Positions 35,310 to 46,149 of a stretch of 64,000 nt of DNA are shown piece by piece; within the stretch, counting starts at the first letter, position 1; each line of letters begins with the position of its first letter. The DNA lies in assembly GCA_035772405.1 (NCBI GenBank), contig JAYKKM010000350.1, positions 1,612,001 to 1,676,000 on the forward strand, written 5' to 3'. The notes beneath the pieces were generated by a model that saw nothing but the letters and a program-made list of their open reading frames with translations, was not told the DNA's origin and made no database searches. Position numbers and translations under genes: made by a program. The DNA is from Chrysogorgia sp. JL179-B06 (lineage: Eukaryota > Cnidaria > Anthozoa > Scleralcyonacea > Chrysogorgiidae).

Positions 35310-35703
35310 ATAGACGAAGAGCAACCAGTGGCAGTGAATCGCTTTGCAATGCCGGTTTCTGCATCGAAATCCAGGCCAAGATCATGGTGATTCTGTCCCT
35401 AAATCGACGAAATACAAGGACAAATGGGCTGTGAACATGTTTGAGAATTGGCGACAGCAAAGAAATAAAGTCTACAATGTTGACGAGGGAAGTGATTGTG
35501 TTCTAGGTTTACAGATTAAACAAAATTTCTTAGAAGTAATGTCGGACGAGGAACTAAATCTCACCTTGGCACTATTCATTTGCGAGGTAAGAAAAACCGA
35601 TGGGAAGATATGCGGTTTTAATCCACATTTGATTTGGCGTTTCAAATTTGATTTTGAATGTGTACTGATGATATTGAATTTTCATTTTAGGTCATCTAAG
35701 TAA
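35310..35703 (+). pseudogene. Fragment of a Crypton/QRICH-ZMYM-type gene
   Basis: The frame from 35,344 reads KDKWAVNMFENWRQQRNKVY and VMSDEELNLTLALFICEVRK then TDGK. The W-x(5)-F-x-x-W-x-x-xRN and MSxEELxxxLxxFVxEVRKxDG pattern is that of the region preceding the tyrosine recombinase domain of Crypton-derived proteins (QRICH1, ZMYM2-like). Just upstream, in another frame, is NRFAMPVSAS. After TDGKICGF the coding look ends. A CATTTTAG/GTCATC acceptor-like site lies at 35,690. No recombinase catalytic region was found. Confidence 0.55.
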
Positions 35704-35709
35704 TGCTGT

Positions 35710-36870
35710 GATGGCTTATAAACGGACTTCATGTGAACAATAGATCCAAGTGTCCGATATATTGTATGGTTCCAAAATGACGAAGAAAAAGACGGAAGAT
35801 TGTGCAATAAATTTCCGAAAAAGCTGCGATAAATATCAATTTCAATTTTGTTATGAATTAGAAAGCCTCTATTTAAAGGAACCTTTTTGTTGAGAAAAAG
35901 TTTGTGACAAGTGTCTCGAGTTTTTTTTTAAGGGTTTTGAATTCACGAATTCAAGACCCGGTATAGGTATTGAATTTCTAATTCAAGACCTGTAATGTGT
36001 GTAAAGTCAGCCCCAATCTCCCCTGTCGATCATCAAATGCCGCCACCAACTTTTAGAATGAGGTCTTGAGTAAAATACCAAAACCGATTGAAAAACAACA
36101 ATAGAAAATTGGTGTGGTAGGTTTATAAATATCATTACAATATATACAACAAATCCATATACATATCTCAAACGACGTGTTTGAGAAAAATAAGGTGGTT
36201 GAAGTTGATCCGTTGCGGTACGTAACAAGGCCACTAGTTTCTCCTCAGTATGACGAATACCGCGAAGAGCCAACCAAACAAAAAGGATAACGTGGATTGT
36301 TCAGAGCAAAAATCCAAAATCATGGCATGTGTGTCTACGTTAATTACTGCACGTGTACTGTCGTCAGCATACGTAGCATGCTTCGTTTGCTTGCGTGTGA
36401 AGACCAACCGTTTTTGCGCGAGCTTGAAAAACAAACGTTAAAAATCTCGGTATAGACAATCCGGTATTACACTAAATATTATTTAGATGGCAAAAAGGAT
36501 ACTTGGAGTTTCTCAGATTCCAATAGAAGAACACTTTACCGACCACTTTGAGAAGTATCCCGTTCAAAATCGTACATGAAAAAATGAAATCGAAATAATT
36601 TGCGGAGCACTTCAGTGCACGTCCAAACAGTTTCACGTCACGTCGCAAAAGCTTTGTTTAGTTTGATTGAATTGTTGAGATCAGGGCGAACAAACTGGCT
36701 CCTGTGAGAACAAAACTGTCACAAGTTATGCACTCACAAATCTTCACAAGAATAAACACTCCAGTATAAAATAATATATAAAATATTTAAGCTGGCCAGC
36801 TATACTCATCTATGCTTAGTTATACTCAATCATAATTTAAAAATTGCCATTTTTCAGGAAAAGAGCTTTG
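35710..36870. other. No gene recognised
   Basis: A GAATTC palindrome-rich stretch (GGGTTTTGAATTCACGAATTC, then GAATTTCTAATTCAAGACC) lies at 35,933-35,990. No gene is seen. Confidence 0.35.
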
Positions 36871-37658
36871 TTACACAGGAGAACATGAAAATATTAAAAA
36901 GAGGGCAGTGTATAAGTGGTGGAAGTGGCAGAAATATTGAAACTTCACCATAGTGACCCAATGGGAGGACATAGTGGTGTAAATGCCACAGAGTAAAATC
37001 TCATATTTTACATATGGAATGAAAGATGTCCAAGAATATGTTAGTAAATTTTTTGAAAGCATGTGTATCAATACAATAGGTGGTATGCAACCAATCCCTT
37101 GAAATTCATTTTATTTATTTAAAATGAATATTTTACCAAGGATAAAAGTCTCTAAAATAGAATTGCTGTTGTCAATTGCTGTTAAGATATATTTGCCATG
37201 CTGGGTGAAATTCTAAATAAAACTACATATTTCATTATTTTTAGATAATGTCCTGTTACCAACGCCAAATGCTCAACAAAATTAAAACTCAGGCACCTGA
37301 GCTCAATCCAATAAAAGTCAATGAACCACTTGAGTTAGTAGCGATAGACCTTATTGGTAAGTAATGCACTAATGGTCCTTTAATACCACACAAGTGATCC
37401 TAATTATTTAATGCCAATGTCAATGTAATACAAAGGCAACCAATCGATTATTTAATGAATCTTATTAATTTGATAGGTCCACTACCAATAACCTTGGATG
37501 GCTATACTCATCTATCTCATATCTATCTAACTCCTATACCGTAATTATTCGAATAAACGCCGCCCTCGAATAAACGCCGCACCTGAAGCGCCAAAAATGT
37601 AATAAACGCCGCGGCGTTTATTCAGTACTTATCTTTAAAAAATAAGACAACATTAAAT

Positions 37659-38126
37659 CTAAAGCAGTCTTGGATATTTATTCTTCTCGATTACAATGTT
37701 ATTTAGTTCAAAGTGGCTATACTTCATAGCTTTGCTACTTAGTTCTCTCTCTAAAACTTCTGCTATGCGCAGTTCCGTCGGTACAACTAGTCCGATTTCT
37801 CTCTTTCTTTTTCCAGTGGCTTTCGCGAATAGTTTGTTCTCAGTGTTTGCGCCTAGGAAGTTCTTTAATAAGCGAGACAGCTCAATTGGGACGTGGCCAG
37901 CAAGCATCTTCTTCGAATTCGGCTGCTTCGTGCCAGTGGGAGGTTTATAAACACCAATTGCGTTTTCATCGTGTTCCTTTGCCTCTGCGCGAGTATCTTT
38001 CTCACATTCAAGTATTTTATGAGTTTTGGGAGTCCACACAGACTTATAAACATGGTGACCTCGGATAATCGTGTCAAAGTCTACCTTGAAATACATTTTG
38101 AACTCTACTGGCATTGCCCTTGCCAT
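37659..38126 (-). CDS. HIRAN-like domain protein within the Tigger element
   Basis: An open frame of 155 residues begins MARAMPVEFKMYFKVDFDTI. The core reads GHHVYKSVWTPKTHKILECE, DENAIGVYKPP, KMLAGHVPIELSRLL and KATGKRKREIGLVVPTEL. This is the layout of a HIRAN-like module (G-x-H-xY...W-P, D-x-A-x-x-V, G-x-x-P-x-x-x-S), known from Rad5/HLTF for binding DNA ends and found in many uncharacterised cnidarian proteins. It lies head-to-head with the transposase and both are inside the inverted repeats. No frameshift is seen, in contrast to the transposase. It may be a captured gene fragment or a regular second gene of this family. Confidence 0.65.
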   Translation of the reverse strand: MARAMPVEFKMYFKVDFDTIIRGHHVYKSVWTPKTHKILECEKDTRAEAKEHDENAIGVYKPPTGTKQPNSKKMLAGHVPIELSRLLKNFLGANTENKLFAKATGKRKREIGLVVPTELRIAEVLERELSSKAMKYSHFELNNIVIEKNKYPRLL

Positions 38127-38200
38127 TGTTGTGACTTGCGAGTTAACTTTGTTTGAAATTTGAGAAGGTTTGCATCAAGTTTGTGACATTAAGTTAAACC

Positions 38201-38228
38201 GTTAATTTATTTATTTATTTATTTACTC
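38201..38228. repeat. (TTTA)n microsatellite
   Basis: TTTATTTATTTATTTATTTA within the Tigger element, between the HIRAN-like ORF and the transposase. Confidence 0.7.
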
Positions 38229-38369
38229 AAATTACAAACATCGCTCGTGGTCCAATCAGAAAGTGCGGTTTGTATTCATGCTAATTGCAACTGGATCTAT
38301 ATTTTAGCACATGCAATGGCACAAAACCTACAACAAATGAGGAATGGCAGATTTAAATAGGGACCAAAT

Positions 38370-39770
38370 TTCGCACAAAGGACAAATACAGCCTTGCAGT
38401 AAAAAAAACAAGCAATCGCATATGCTGAAATACACGGAAATCGACCTGCTTCTCGCCAATTTCAAGTCGATGAAAGAAGAATACGAGAATGGAGAGCAAA
38501 GAAGAGTGATATCGAAGGTGTTCTTGCGGTAAGAGGTAACAAAGTCAAACAAAGAAGTAGATTTTAAGTGGAGCTGGCCGAAAACCGCTAAGCACGAAGT
38601 TAGAGGACGTTTTAATGGAGTGGATTGAAAGCAGACGATCTCGCGGTCTTCGAGTTTCCAGTAAACTTATAATGAAGAAAGCACAAGTAACATTCAACGA
38701 TATAAACCAAAATTACGTGACTGACGACGACTTTAAAGCTTCAAGAGGCTGGTTAGCAAAATTTATGAAGAGAAATGGTTTATCTTTGAGAAGAAAAACC
38801 TCTATTGCTCAACAGGATCCAGAACGAATGATAGCTAAACTCGTGTCATATGTAATTCAAGTAAGACGCCTACAGAAAAAGCACGAATACAGCCCCTCTG
38901 ATATCATTGCAATGGATGAAACTCCAGTTTGGTGCGATATGGTATCCGAAACCACTATTGACGTAACCGGGAAAAAGACAATTACACTGAAAATGACGGG
39001 TCATGAAAAGGCTAGAGTATCAGTTTGTTTAGCTGCCAAGGCCGATGGGACAAAACTTAAGCCTATGGTAGTCTTTAAAGGAGCAAAACGAGAATCCGCA
39101 GCGCTAAACGAAGAGTTCAAACGTAGAGCGGTCCACTTCGGTAAATGGATGGATGGACACTGAATTAACTCGTACCTGGATCAACTCTGTTCTAGGAGCG
39201 TTTTCTTTCAACCGAAGGCTGTTAGCTTGGGACTCCTACGAGTGTCACCTTGTGGACAGTATAACCGACTCTCTGAAATCCAAGAAAATCGATCGCGTGA
39301 TTGTCCAGGGAGGTTGTACCAAATATATACAGGCGCCCGACGTAAGTTGGAACAAACCATTCAAATCATTGTGTACAGAAAGGTATGATGAATTGCTGGC
39401 GACAGTAGGCATTCACGAAGAAACAGCAGCTGGGAATTTGAAAGCGCCACCAAGAAAAACCATTTTGCAGTGGATTCTGGATTCCTGGGATGAATTGCCT
39501 ACAGATGTCATCAAAAAATCGTTCAAAAGTTGTGCATTGAACCGTCCAGTTGATGGCTCAGAAGATGATGCGATTCACTGTTTCAAGGAGGGACAGCCGT
39601 GCAACACTGGACAAGCCGTCCTGAAATCACAACTGGATATTCTCGACGAGCCAGAAACGAATCCTTTCGACACTGAAGAATACACGTCTTCCGATGTTGA
39701 AGAGGCATGCCCTACTATTCAGCTGTTAGACTCGGACCACGAAGGAGACAGTGACATTGAAATAGAATGA
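38370..39770 (+). pseudogene. Tigger/pogo-type DDE transposase, frameshifted
   Basis: The N-terminal helix-turn-helix is spread over frames near 38,344-38,620. The CENP-B-type domain is clear at 38,615 onward (LMEWIESRRSRGLRVSSKLI, RGWLAKFMKRNGLSLRRKT). The catalytic triad is visible as AMDETPVW (first D), LLAWDSYECH (second D) and IQAPDVSWNKPFKSLC (third D). C-terminal residues include VIKKSFKSCALNRPVDGSED, followed by an acidic tail. The frame breaks at about 39,150-39,163, within the repeated ATGGATGGATGGACAC. Additional shifts lie in the N-terminal part around 38,450 and 38,525-38,570. It would cut and paste at TA sites; this copy needs repair to be active. Confidence 0.92.
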
Positions 39771-40782
39771 AACTTAGTCATTATATAAGACAGTGAACAG
39801 TTCAATTTTCATATATATTTATATATATTTAAAAGACATATGAATTTTATTCTTAGTTTTTTAATAAATTCACAGTTGTTGTTACAAAATTTGCAATAAA
39901 CGCCGCCCTCAGATAAACGCCGCCCTCGAATAAACGCCGCACCTGAAGCGCCAAAAAGTTAATAAACGCCACGGCGTTTATTCGAATAATTACGGTATAT
40001 CTGTGGATAACATAACTGTGGAAAAAAAACATTTTTCATACATGACAGCATACACTACCAACAGATTTTGGATGTCCCATGGGATCACCAGTCAGTGCAA
40101 TCCTAGCTAATTAGTAATGGAGGAAGAAATAACGTTATCTGCCGCCTCACATCCCCTGAAATGGTATAGATATGTTGACGATAGCCATACATGTTTATAT
40201 CGTGATTTTGAGGATTTCCACTCACACCTAAATTCCGTCAACCGTCATATTCAGTTTACATTTGAAAAAGAAACAGACAGATCGATTTCCTTCCTAGACA
40301 CCATAACAACACGACAACAAAACGGCCACATCGAGCTTTCAGTATACAGGAAACCCACACATACAGACAAGTACCTCGATTTCAAATCAGCCCATGTTTA
40401 CAGCACAAACGTTCAGTCGCATGTACTCTTTTTGACTGTGCAACGAAAGACGTTCTACCGAAATCCAATATAGTTTTCAAGCCTTATCTATCAATGGTTA
40501 TCCCAAAACGTTTTTAAAAAGTTGCTTAGCTCAAAGTCTACAGCCTCCCACCACCGTTTTAAGCGCAACCGAAAGTCAACCACTGATCACATTACCATAT
40601 GTACAAGTATGTCAGAAAGAATTTCTAAATTGCTTAAGAGATACAACATGAAAGTGGCATTTAAACCTATCAAAACCTTATCCATAATTTTCCGAAAACC
40701 GAAAGTACAACCTAAAAATCAACTACAAAGATTGTGATGCCCATCTACATTGGCCAAACATCCCGTGCCGCATGGACTCGTG

Positions 40783-41459
40783 AAAACAACTTCCAACTTA
40801 ATCCAGTGAAGTGCAAGGAATTAGTTACCTGTTTTAGAAGAACTGCGCCACTTTGCGATCCAGTTGGTATAGATGACCTACTGTTCGAGAGGGTGTCGTC
40901 CGCCAAAGTATTGGGAGTCATAATTAGTAACGACTTGAAGTGGAATGATCATGTAGCTACCATCACCCTGAAGGCTCCAAAACGTCTGTTCCTACTTAGA
41001 CAGTTGAAACGTGCCGACGTTAGTCCAGATGATCTAGTTTGCTTTTATAGTAGTATCATCAGATCTGATTTGGAATACGCATGCCAATTTTTCCACAGTA
41101 GCCTCCCTAAATCTCTACCTAATAACATCGAACACATACAGAAACAAGCCATGAACATAATTTTCCCGGCCCTTACTTATAAAGAAGCATTGGAGAAGTC
41201 GGACGTCTCCACACTTTATGCTAGACAGGAGGCTCTTTCACTTAATCTATTTAATGACACTGTTAAAGTAAAAGAACACAAACTTGCAGATTTTTTACCC
41301 CCCGTTGGCTAGTTCATACTCCATAAGATTAAGGACTAATAAAAACAAAAACATATATATATCTAAATTATTCATTATAATCTAATAATTTATTAGCTAC
41401 TTTATATTTTAATATCTTGTAATTCAATGCAGTTTTAATAAACGATTTATCTATCTATC
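40783..41459 (+). mobile_element. LINE 3' end inserted into the GIY-YIG domain of the Penelope element
   Basis: After YIGQTSRAAWTR the frame passes without a stop into NNFQLNPVKCKELVTCFRRT, SSAKVLGVIISNDLKWNDHV, LFLLRQLKRADVSPDDLV and FYSSIIRSDLEYACQFFHSS, which is the C-terminal part of a CR1/L2-type RT protein. It ends at 41,312 (DFLPPVG), followed by an AT-rich 3' UTR and an ATCTATCTATCT tail at 41,445-41,459. The Penelope frame resumes with AAAGAACATAGCC. Same orientation as its host element. Confidence 0.85.
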
Positions 41460-41745
41460 TAAAGAACATAGCCACGCACTTGCAAGGGCAGACAAGAATT
41501 CTCGTTTGGCCAAACATTTTTTTTAGAGACAAAACATAACATTGACTTGGACAATGTCCAAATTATTGATCGATGCGAACAGTGGTTTCAACGGCTAAAT
41601 GGAAGCAGCCAATTCGATGTGCGAACTGATTATTTTTTATTTTTTTATTATTAATTATTTTACCTTCGGTCTACAACATTCTTCAATCTTGAATATTTTA
41701 ACTTCTCACTATATAAGCAGTGTTTTTTAGATCATCAGTATTTCG

Positions 41746-41779
41746 CTGACGAAGGCCACAGTATCCTGACCGAAACGTC
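41746..41779 (+). ncRNA. Degenerate hammerhead-like core at the Penelope 3' end
   Basis: CTGACGA at 41,746-41,752 (CUGANGA box) is followed 19 bases later by GAAACGTC (41,772-41,779). Penelope-like elements are known to carry small hammerhead ribozymes with these boxes. Stem II here can form only about two G-C pairs, and I see no convincing stem I, so activity is doubtful. Confidence 0.35.
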
Positions 41780-42482
41780 CACCTTTTTAACGTTTTTTAG
41801 ACAGACAACGAAATTAAAAATTGTTTAACTTATTTAAAAATTGTTATTGGAAACATGCCTGTCTACCATTACTGGATTTTTGGCTATAAATATGTTTGTA
41901 CTTTTACAGACTACTTTACAAAGACAAGTCTGCTTCTGCTGTAGCAAAATGCATCAAGACCTTTACATGCAGGTATGTAACAGCAATTATGTTTGTTATA
42001 TAATGTTTGACCTAACACAACAATCTTGTGATTTCTTGTTACAATTCAATGTGAATGTTCCAGAGGTTTTTAGGTTTTTACACAATTTGGTAGATGGGTC
42101 CATTGAATTTCGGTTGCATCATGCATTCCCAAAAGTTAAAAACCTCTCGAATCAAGGGTAGCATTTGTGTGACGAAGTTCAAATTCTTGGGTTTGGTTAA
42201 GTTAAAATCCTTGGAATTATTCTCTTTAGGTGGGGTGCCCCTTCAAGATTACTATCAAGATAATTTGTTGCCAAACTAAATGATCAAGTGTGAATAATCT
42301 TGGCATCAAAAGATCAGTGACAAGCGCATATCATCCACAGACCAATGGCCTAGATGAAAGAACAACTTTGTAAGACCCACCATCGATCATGACAAACAAC
42401 ATTGCAGATTTCGCTTACACAGTTAACACACTTTTCTGATAAATAAATTTTGAATAATGAGATCTAGACTCTGATTGTAAAT

Positions 42483-42868
42483 GCGGATTTCCAGTCCTTG
42501 CACGAAGCAACTCGCAGCTCGCTGAGAGTGTTTTGAACTATTTATTTTGAACTATTTTTTACTCGCAGTAAATAACCAATCAAAACAAATTATGTCAACA
42601 TTTCAAATCATTAGTAATTTATGGAGAAAACTGCACAAAGGAAATCATTACCATGTCGGTGTATTTGCATAGATATTGAAGGGGAAGAAATTACATAAAT
42701 TAATCGAACAATCACCTCCATTTTCTTGTGAATACCGATTTATTTGAAGTGCTATATCTGAAACACTCAGAAAGAGTGCTTCGTCAGGATATCCAAACAC
42801 CTCTCAGCTGTCGCTTGATCAGTCTTGAAAACCCTGCGAGTTGCTTCGTGCGAGGACTGGAAATCCGC
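42483..42868. mobile_element. Candidate MITE with ~35 bp terminal inverted repeats
   Basis: The left arm (42,483-42,517) runs GCGGATTTCCAGTCCTTGCA then CGAAGCAACTCGCAG. The right arm (42,834-42,868) is its reverse complement with one or two mismatches. The 386 bp between have no coding capacity. Target duplication was not resolved. Confidence 0.85.
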
Positions 42869-42899
42869 CTTAAAACTCAGCAGTAGCTTTTACAGTTTA

Positions 42900-43360
42900 C
42901 TGTAACTGCAGAATATTTGGTTTCTCAAACGACTGTGGTTAATATCTGATACTACATGTAACATACACTCAAACAAAATCTGTGAACAAACGATTGATAA
43001 CAAAAATATATAGCAGAGTATAATGTACACACTTGAAATTTATATACCTTTATATCACCATTGTCTGAATTGTCAGTTTAAACTATAAGTTCAGAACTGG
43101 AAGACTTGGTCTTGGACATTCAGTTTCAAGGTAATACTTTGTTGCACAATACATGTAGAGTATGTATAAGCAGTTCTTTGTATTGATATAACTTATGAGG
43201 ATATGCATGTCAAATACACACAAACAGTTGTTAACACCTTTGAACTTTATCTTAATTAAAAAACGAACCATAAAAAAACGGTAGGAAAGCATGGGATAGC
43301 TGAGACTGGGGGAGCATTCAGACCAGGCTAGCAGTGTGGCCAGTCTTCCACATCTTTGAC
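42900..43360. other. No gene recognised
   Basis: AT-rich sequence with short frames; nothing recognisable. Confidence 0.35.
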
Positions 43361-43362
43361 GC

Positions 43363-44130
43363 ATGCGCAATTATTCCAAGGGGGAGATCTCTAACTGGGG
43401 GACTACGGAGACTGCGACACTGGATTCATTTCTCTGTATCACAATGTCTTTCACTGATCTCTTTCAGTATGGACCAGGATTTATTATGGCTCCTATGTTA
43501 TTTATAATTGATGACGGACATTCATTGTCAGATTTTTTTACGTTTCCCACCAGGTTTATGGGACATTTAAAAAGAGAAATTAAGCTTTGAACGTGACAAA
43601 CTTGGTTAGCTTCACCACTTCAGTGGTGGGTTGGAAGACAGAGAACGCCAGATATTGTGAATTTGTTTGAGAGCCAAATAAAATAAATTGGTATTGTTCT
43701 ACAAAACGTGCTACATTACATGGCTGTGTTGTCATCACGTGTTCGGTCGATTGTAACTCGATAGCTAATTGTCACATTTTCTCTTTTGCAAACAAAAAGC
43801 AATATACATAAAAAACAATAGCAGAAACAAATGTTCTGGAAAGTTTCATCCTTTTTATGGGGTCCGTTATGTGCAAATACTTTTAACAACCCTGCTGGGT
43901 TTGTTTTTTTGTTTTTTAGACATAATCCTGCAGGTGCTTGGGACGTCTGATCTCTCTGCCTGAGCGGGATCGACTTGTAGTTTTTACTACATGTTGCTTT
44001 CTTGTTCAGAAAATGTACGAAAAGATTATGCATGCAAGACTATATTAGCATGGTAATTGTCATGTAACTCTGTTAAATAAAGCACGATATATCGGAATCA
44101 ATGTAATATGTGTAAGAGTTGCTGTACAAC
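43363..44130. other. No gene supported
   Basis: A plus-strand frame at 43,363-43,590 (FQYGPGFIMAPMLFIIDDGH) and a minus-strand frame at 44,033-43,716 have no recognisable domain. Confidence 0.3.
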
Positions 44131-44319
44131 GATTTTGCATCCTCTCATGAATCATGTAATTATCGATTGGCACACAAATGTTGTTCCGTTGGACGTTGTA
44201 TGCACTTTTATATGCAGAGTCATGGATACAGAAGGAGCCTCACTGCTTTTATGTTGACCTATCTTTCTTTCTCTCTCTTGGTCTTCATCGTCAACAGTGG
44301 CAAAATGAGAAAGGATTTT

Positions 44320-46142
44320 CTCCCTTGATTATTCGTGTCGGTGAACCCGGAATGGGCGACATTACCTGCCTTGGTTTTGCCCACAGCTGGTTCATACCTG
44401 AAAAGATTCTACAATCTCTTCACTGGTGCTCACAATGGATCGGTTTGATCGTTCACTATGATGGGATTCCAGGCAGACTACCCAACTGATCAATCGGAAA
44501 TTGTTAAAGCTGCTAAACGATTCTTTAGCGATGGAACCAGTGCAAACTGCCAAAAGGAGCTGCTGTCAAATACTTCGCCAATTTGTACGGTCAATCCACC
44601 ATGTGGTGAGGTGGCTTTTGCATGCAGACAGGCAACGGTATGTATGCTTTAGAATTTTTAGAGTTTTTTAAACGGCTTCAAAAACGCCCGGACAGTTGTT
44701 TCGTAAATCAACATTGACTAAGCCATAAAAATCATGGATGAATTTTTAGCTAAAGTTTATCACATAAATTATGTTATCGTTAGTTGAAATGCTTATTAGT
44801 GTTATTGTTAATATTATTATTGTTTTTATTATTATGTGTATTATTTCAGGTTGCTTGATCACGTTCTCATTCACGTGCCTAATCGAAAAAAGATGGCAGA
44901 TCGCGGTTGCCACTCAACGTTGTCGTTTCAAGCACCGTTGGGGGATATTGTGCGAATTGGCTAGTGGTTGCATTCAACTGAAAGAAGAGATTTCCTAGCC
45001 GATCGACTAGCAATCACAAAAGAGGCGTTCGGAAATTCGGCGAGGCGCAGTAAGTTGGCTGAATTCTGGGGTTGCATCCTTTTTGCTGCAAGGAAGGTAA
45101 ATAAATATTGAATTGTTGTTATGTTACTTAAGCTACGTTTACGTACTGCCATTAATCGGATCTATTTCGTATCCTAATGAATGTGATTTAACGGTTCACC
45201 CACGAAAGTACAACGTTATTTTCTCGCAAATGCATTTTGTTACCTCAGTTCTCAAGATACGAAAAATAGATTAATGATTAATGATTAAAATGATTAATCG
45301 CAGTGTTTAAACGTAGCTTTAAGCAACTGTTTGATGCAGAATAAATTAAGCTGCAGCACGTTCGTATTGATTAAAATAAGTACATTGTGGCGCTACATTA
45401 TTAGACTGTATCGCAGTTCTGTGGCTAGAAGTCGGCACACGTAACGTCAGCAAACGATTGCGTGCAAAAATCCAAGATTTTATGGGAGATTATTTATTTA
45501 AAATTATAAAAAATTATCAGTTTATTTCATACCAATTAGACGTCTTACGATATTCTGTTGCTCATAATTTATATCGATAAAATATAATATATATATATAT
45601 ATATATACGATATATAAAAATATGAAAGAAGAGCCTATGGGTTGCCTCTGGCTATAGCCGGCCAACTAGTTAAAGAAAATAATTTGTGTGCATGACTTAT
45701 TTTGTATTTAAGACAAGTGAGTTAACAACCACTGTATCGGATGAAGAAATTGTTGCCCATTTTAATGAAGTGCTGTCCCAATACGTGATGGAGACCTTCA
45801 TCATCTACATCAGACAGACATTGTGTTGAAGGTGGAAGATTCCCTAATAAAGGTCATCGAAGGGATGAGTGAAAATGAAGTACGTCCTGTTTAACAAGAT
45901 GTAACAACTTAACTAGATGTTCTACCTGATGAGTTACCGATTGCATGTTTGAACTGATATTATTTTGTGTCGTAAGGTTAAGCAATTCCTGCACGCGGAC
46001 AGATTCACAACCATGGACCAGTGCAACGAGAGTGCTGTGGCCATTCGTCTGGGCAAGTTAAAGCAAAAATTTTGTGAGAAGGGAATCACAAAAAATTGGA
46101 ACAATAAGGAAGTCTGTGACAGTGTGGAGAAATTTAATTGAG
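44320..46142 (+). pseudogene. Scattered plus-strand exons of an unknown gene
   Basis: Several stretches have a coding look and splice-like borders: GFQADYPTDQSEIVKAAKRF to CGEVAFACRQAT (44,461-44,637, donor GTATG); MADRGCHSTLSFQAPLGDIV around 44,893; LADRLAITKEAFGNSARRSK at about 44,995-45,060; SELTTTVSDEEIVAHFNEVL at 45,717-45,780; and VKQFLHADRFTTMDQCNESA to VCDSVEKFN at 45,977-46,141, preceded by an AG. Frames do not join without shifts. I do not recognise the family and cannot prove they form one gene. Confidence 0.3.
45586..45608. repeat. (AT)n microsatellite
   Basis: Alternating AT run followed by CGATATATAAAAATATG. Confidence 0.8.
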
Positions 46143-46149
46143 GTATCCA

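Larger units (their letters stand above)
37539..39995 (+). mobile_element. Tigger/pogo element with TA target duplication
   Basis: Both ends carry the inverted repeat starting CCGTAATTATTCGAATAAAC and are flanked by TA (37,537-37,538 and 39,996-39,997). Length is about 2.46 kb, usual for Tigger. Near each end lies the same block in direct orientation (CTCGAATAAACGCCGCACC, GAAGCGCCAAAAA, then an AATAAACGCCG palindrome). The right end has an additional copy of the ATAAACGCCGCCCT unit. Inside are the transposase (plus strand) and a HIRAN-like ORF (minus strand). Confidence 0.93.
40020..41800 (+). mobile_element. Penelope-like element, 5'-truncated, split by a LINE
   Basis: RT motifs begin near 40,060 (FGCPMGSPVSAILAN with a stop after it). 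The open frame at 40,117-40,473 continues LKWYRYVDDSHTC (YVDD core), SFLDTITTRQQNGHIELSVY and RKPTHTDKYLDFKSAH. The next frame (40,522-40,737) reads SERISKLLKRYNMKVAFKP and the GIY-YIG start follows (CDAH then YIGQTSR). It resumes after the inserted LINE at about 41,460 as EHSHALARADKNSRLAKHF, TKHNIDLDNVQIIDRCEQWF. The 3' end carries CTGACGA and GAAACGTC motifs. RT plus GIY-YIG is diagnostic of Penelope-like elements. Left border abuts the Tigger right end. Confidence 0.88.
36910..42370 (+). pseudogene. Multi-exon retroviral-type integrase gene, split by nested insertions
   Basis: Exons in order: LKLHHSDPMGGHSG near 36,940 (His half of an HHCC zinc finger); MSCYQRQMLNKIKTQAPELN to DLIG at 37,245-37,356, with donor GTAAGT; PLPITLDGY from 37,477; DYFT, then a shifted DKSASAVAKCIKTF at 41,910-41,972, with acceptor TTTTACAG and donor GTATGT; NQG with GSICVTKF at about 42,145; and LGIKRSVTSAYHPQTNGLDE at 42,294-42,355, with donor GTAAGA at 42,371. 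The first Asp (AIDLIG) and catalytic Glu (NGLDERT) landmarks of the rve core are visible. Introns inside an integrase suggest a Ginger/GIN-type or domesticated gene rather than a retrovirus copy. Tigger and Penelope elements sit in one intron. Confidence 0.8.

Noticed and set aside
35710..36870. Short frames around 36,000-36,440 on both strands
   Set aside because: They mirror each other, lack motifs and show no splice signals.
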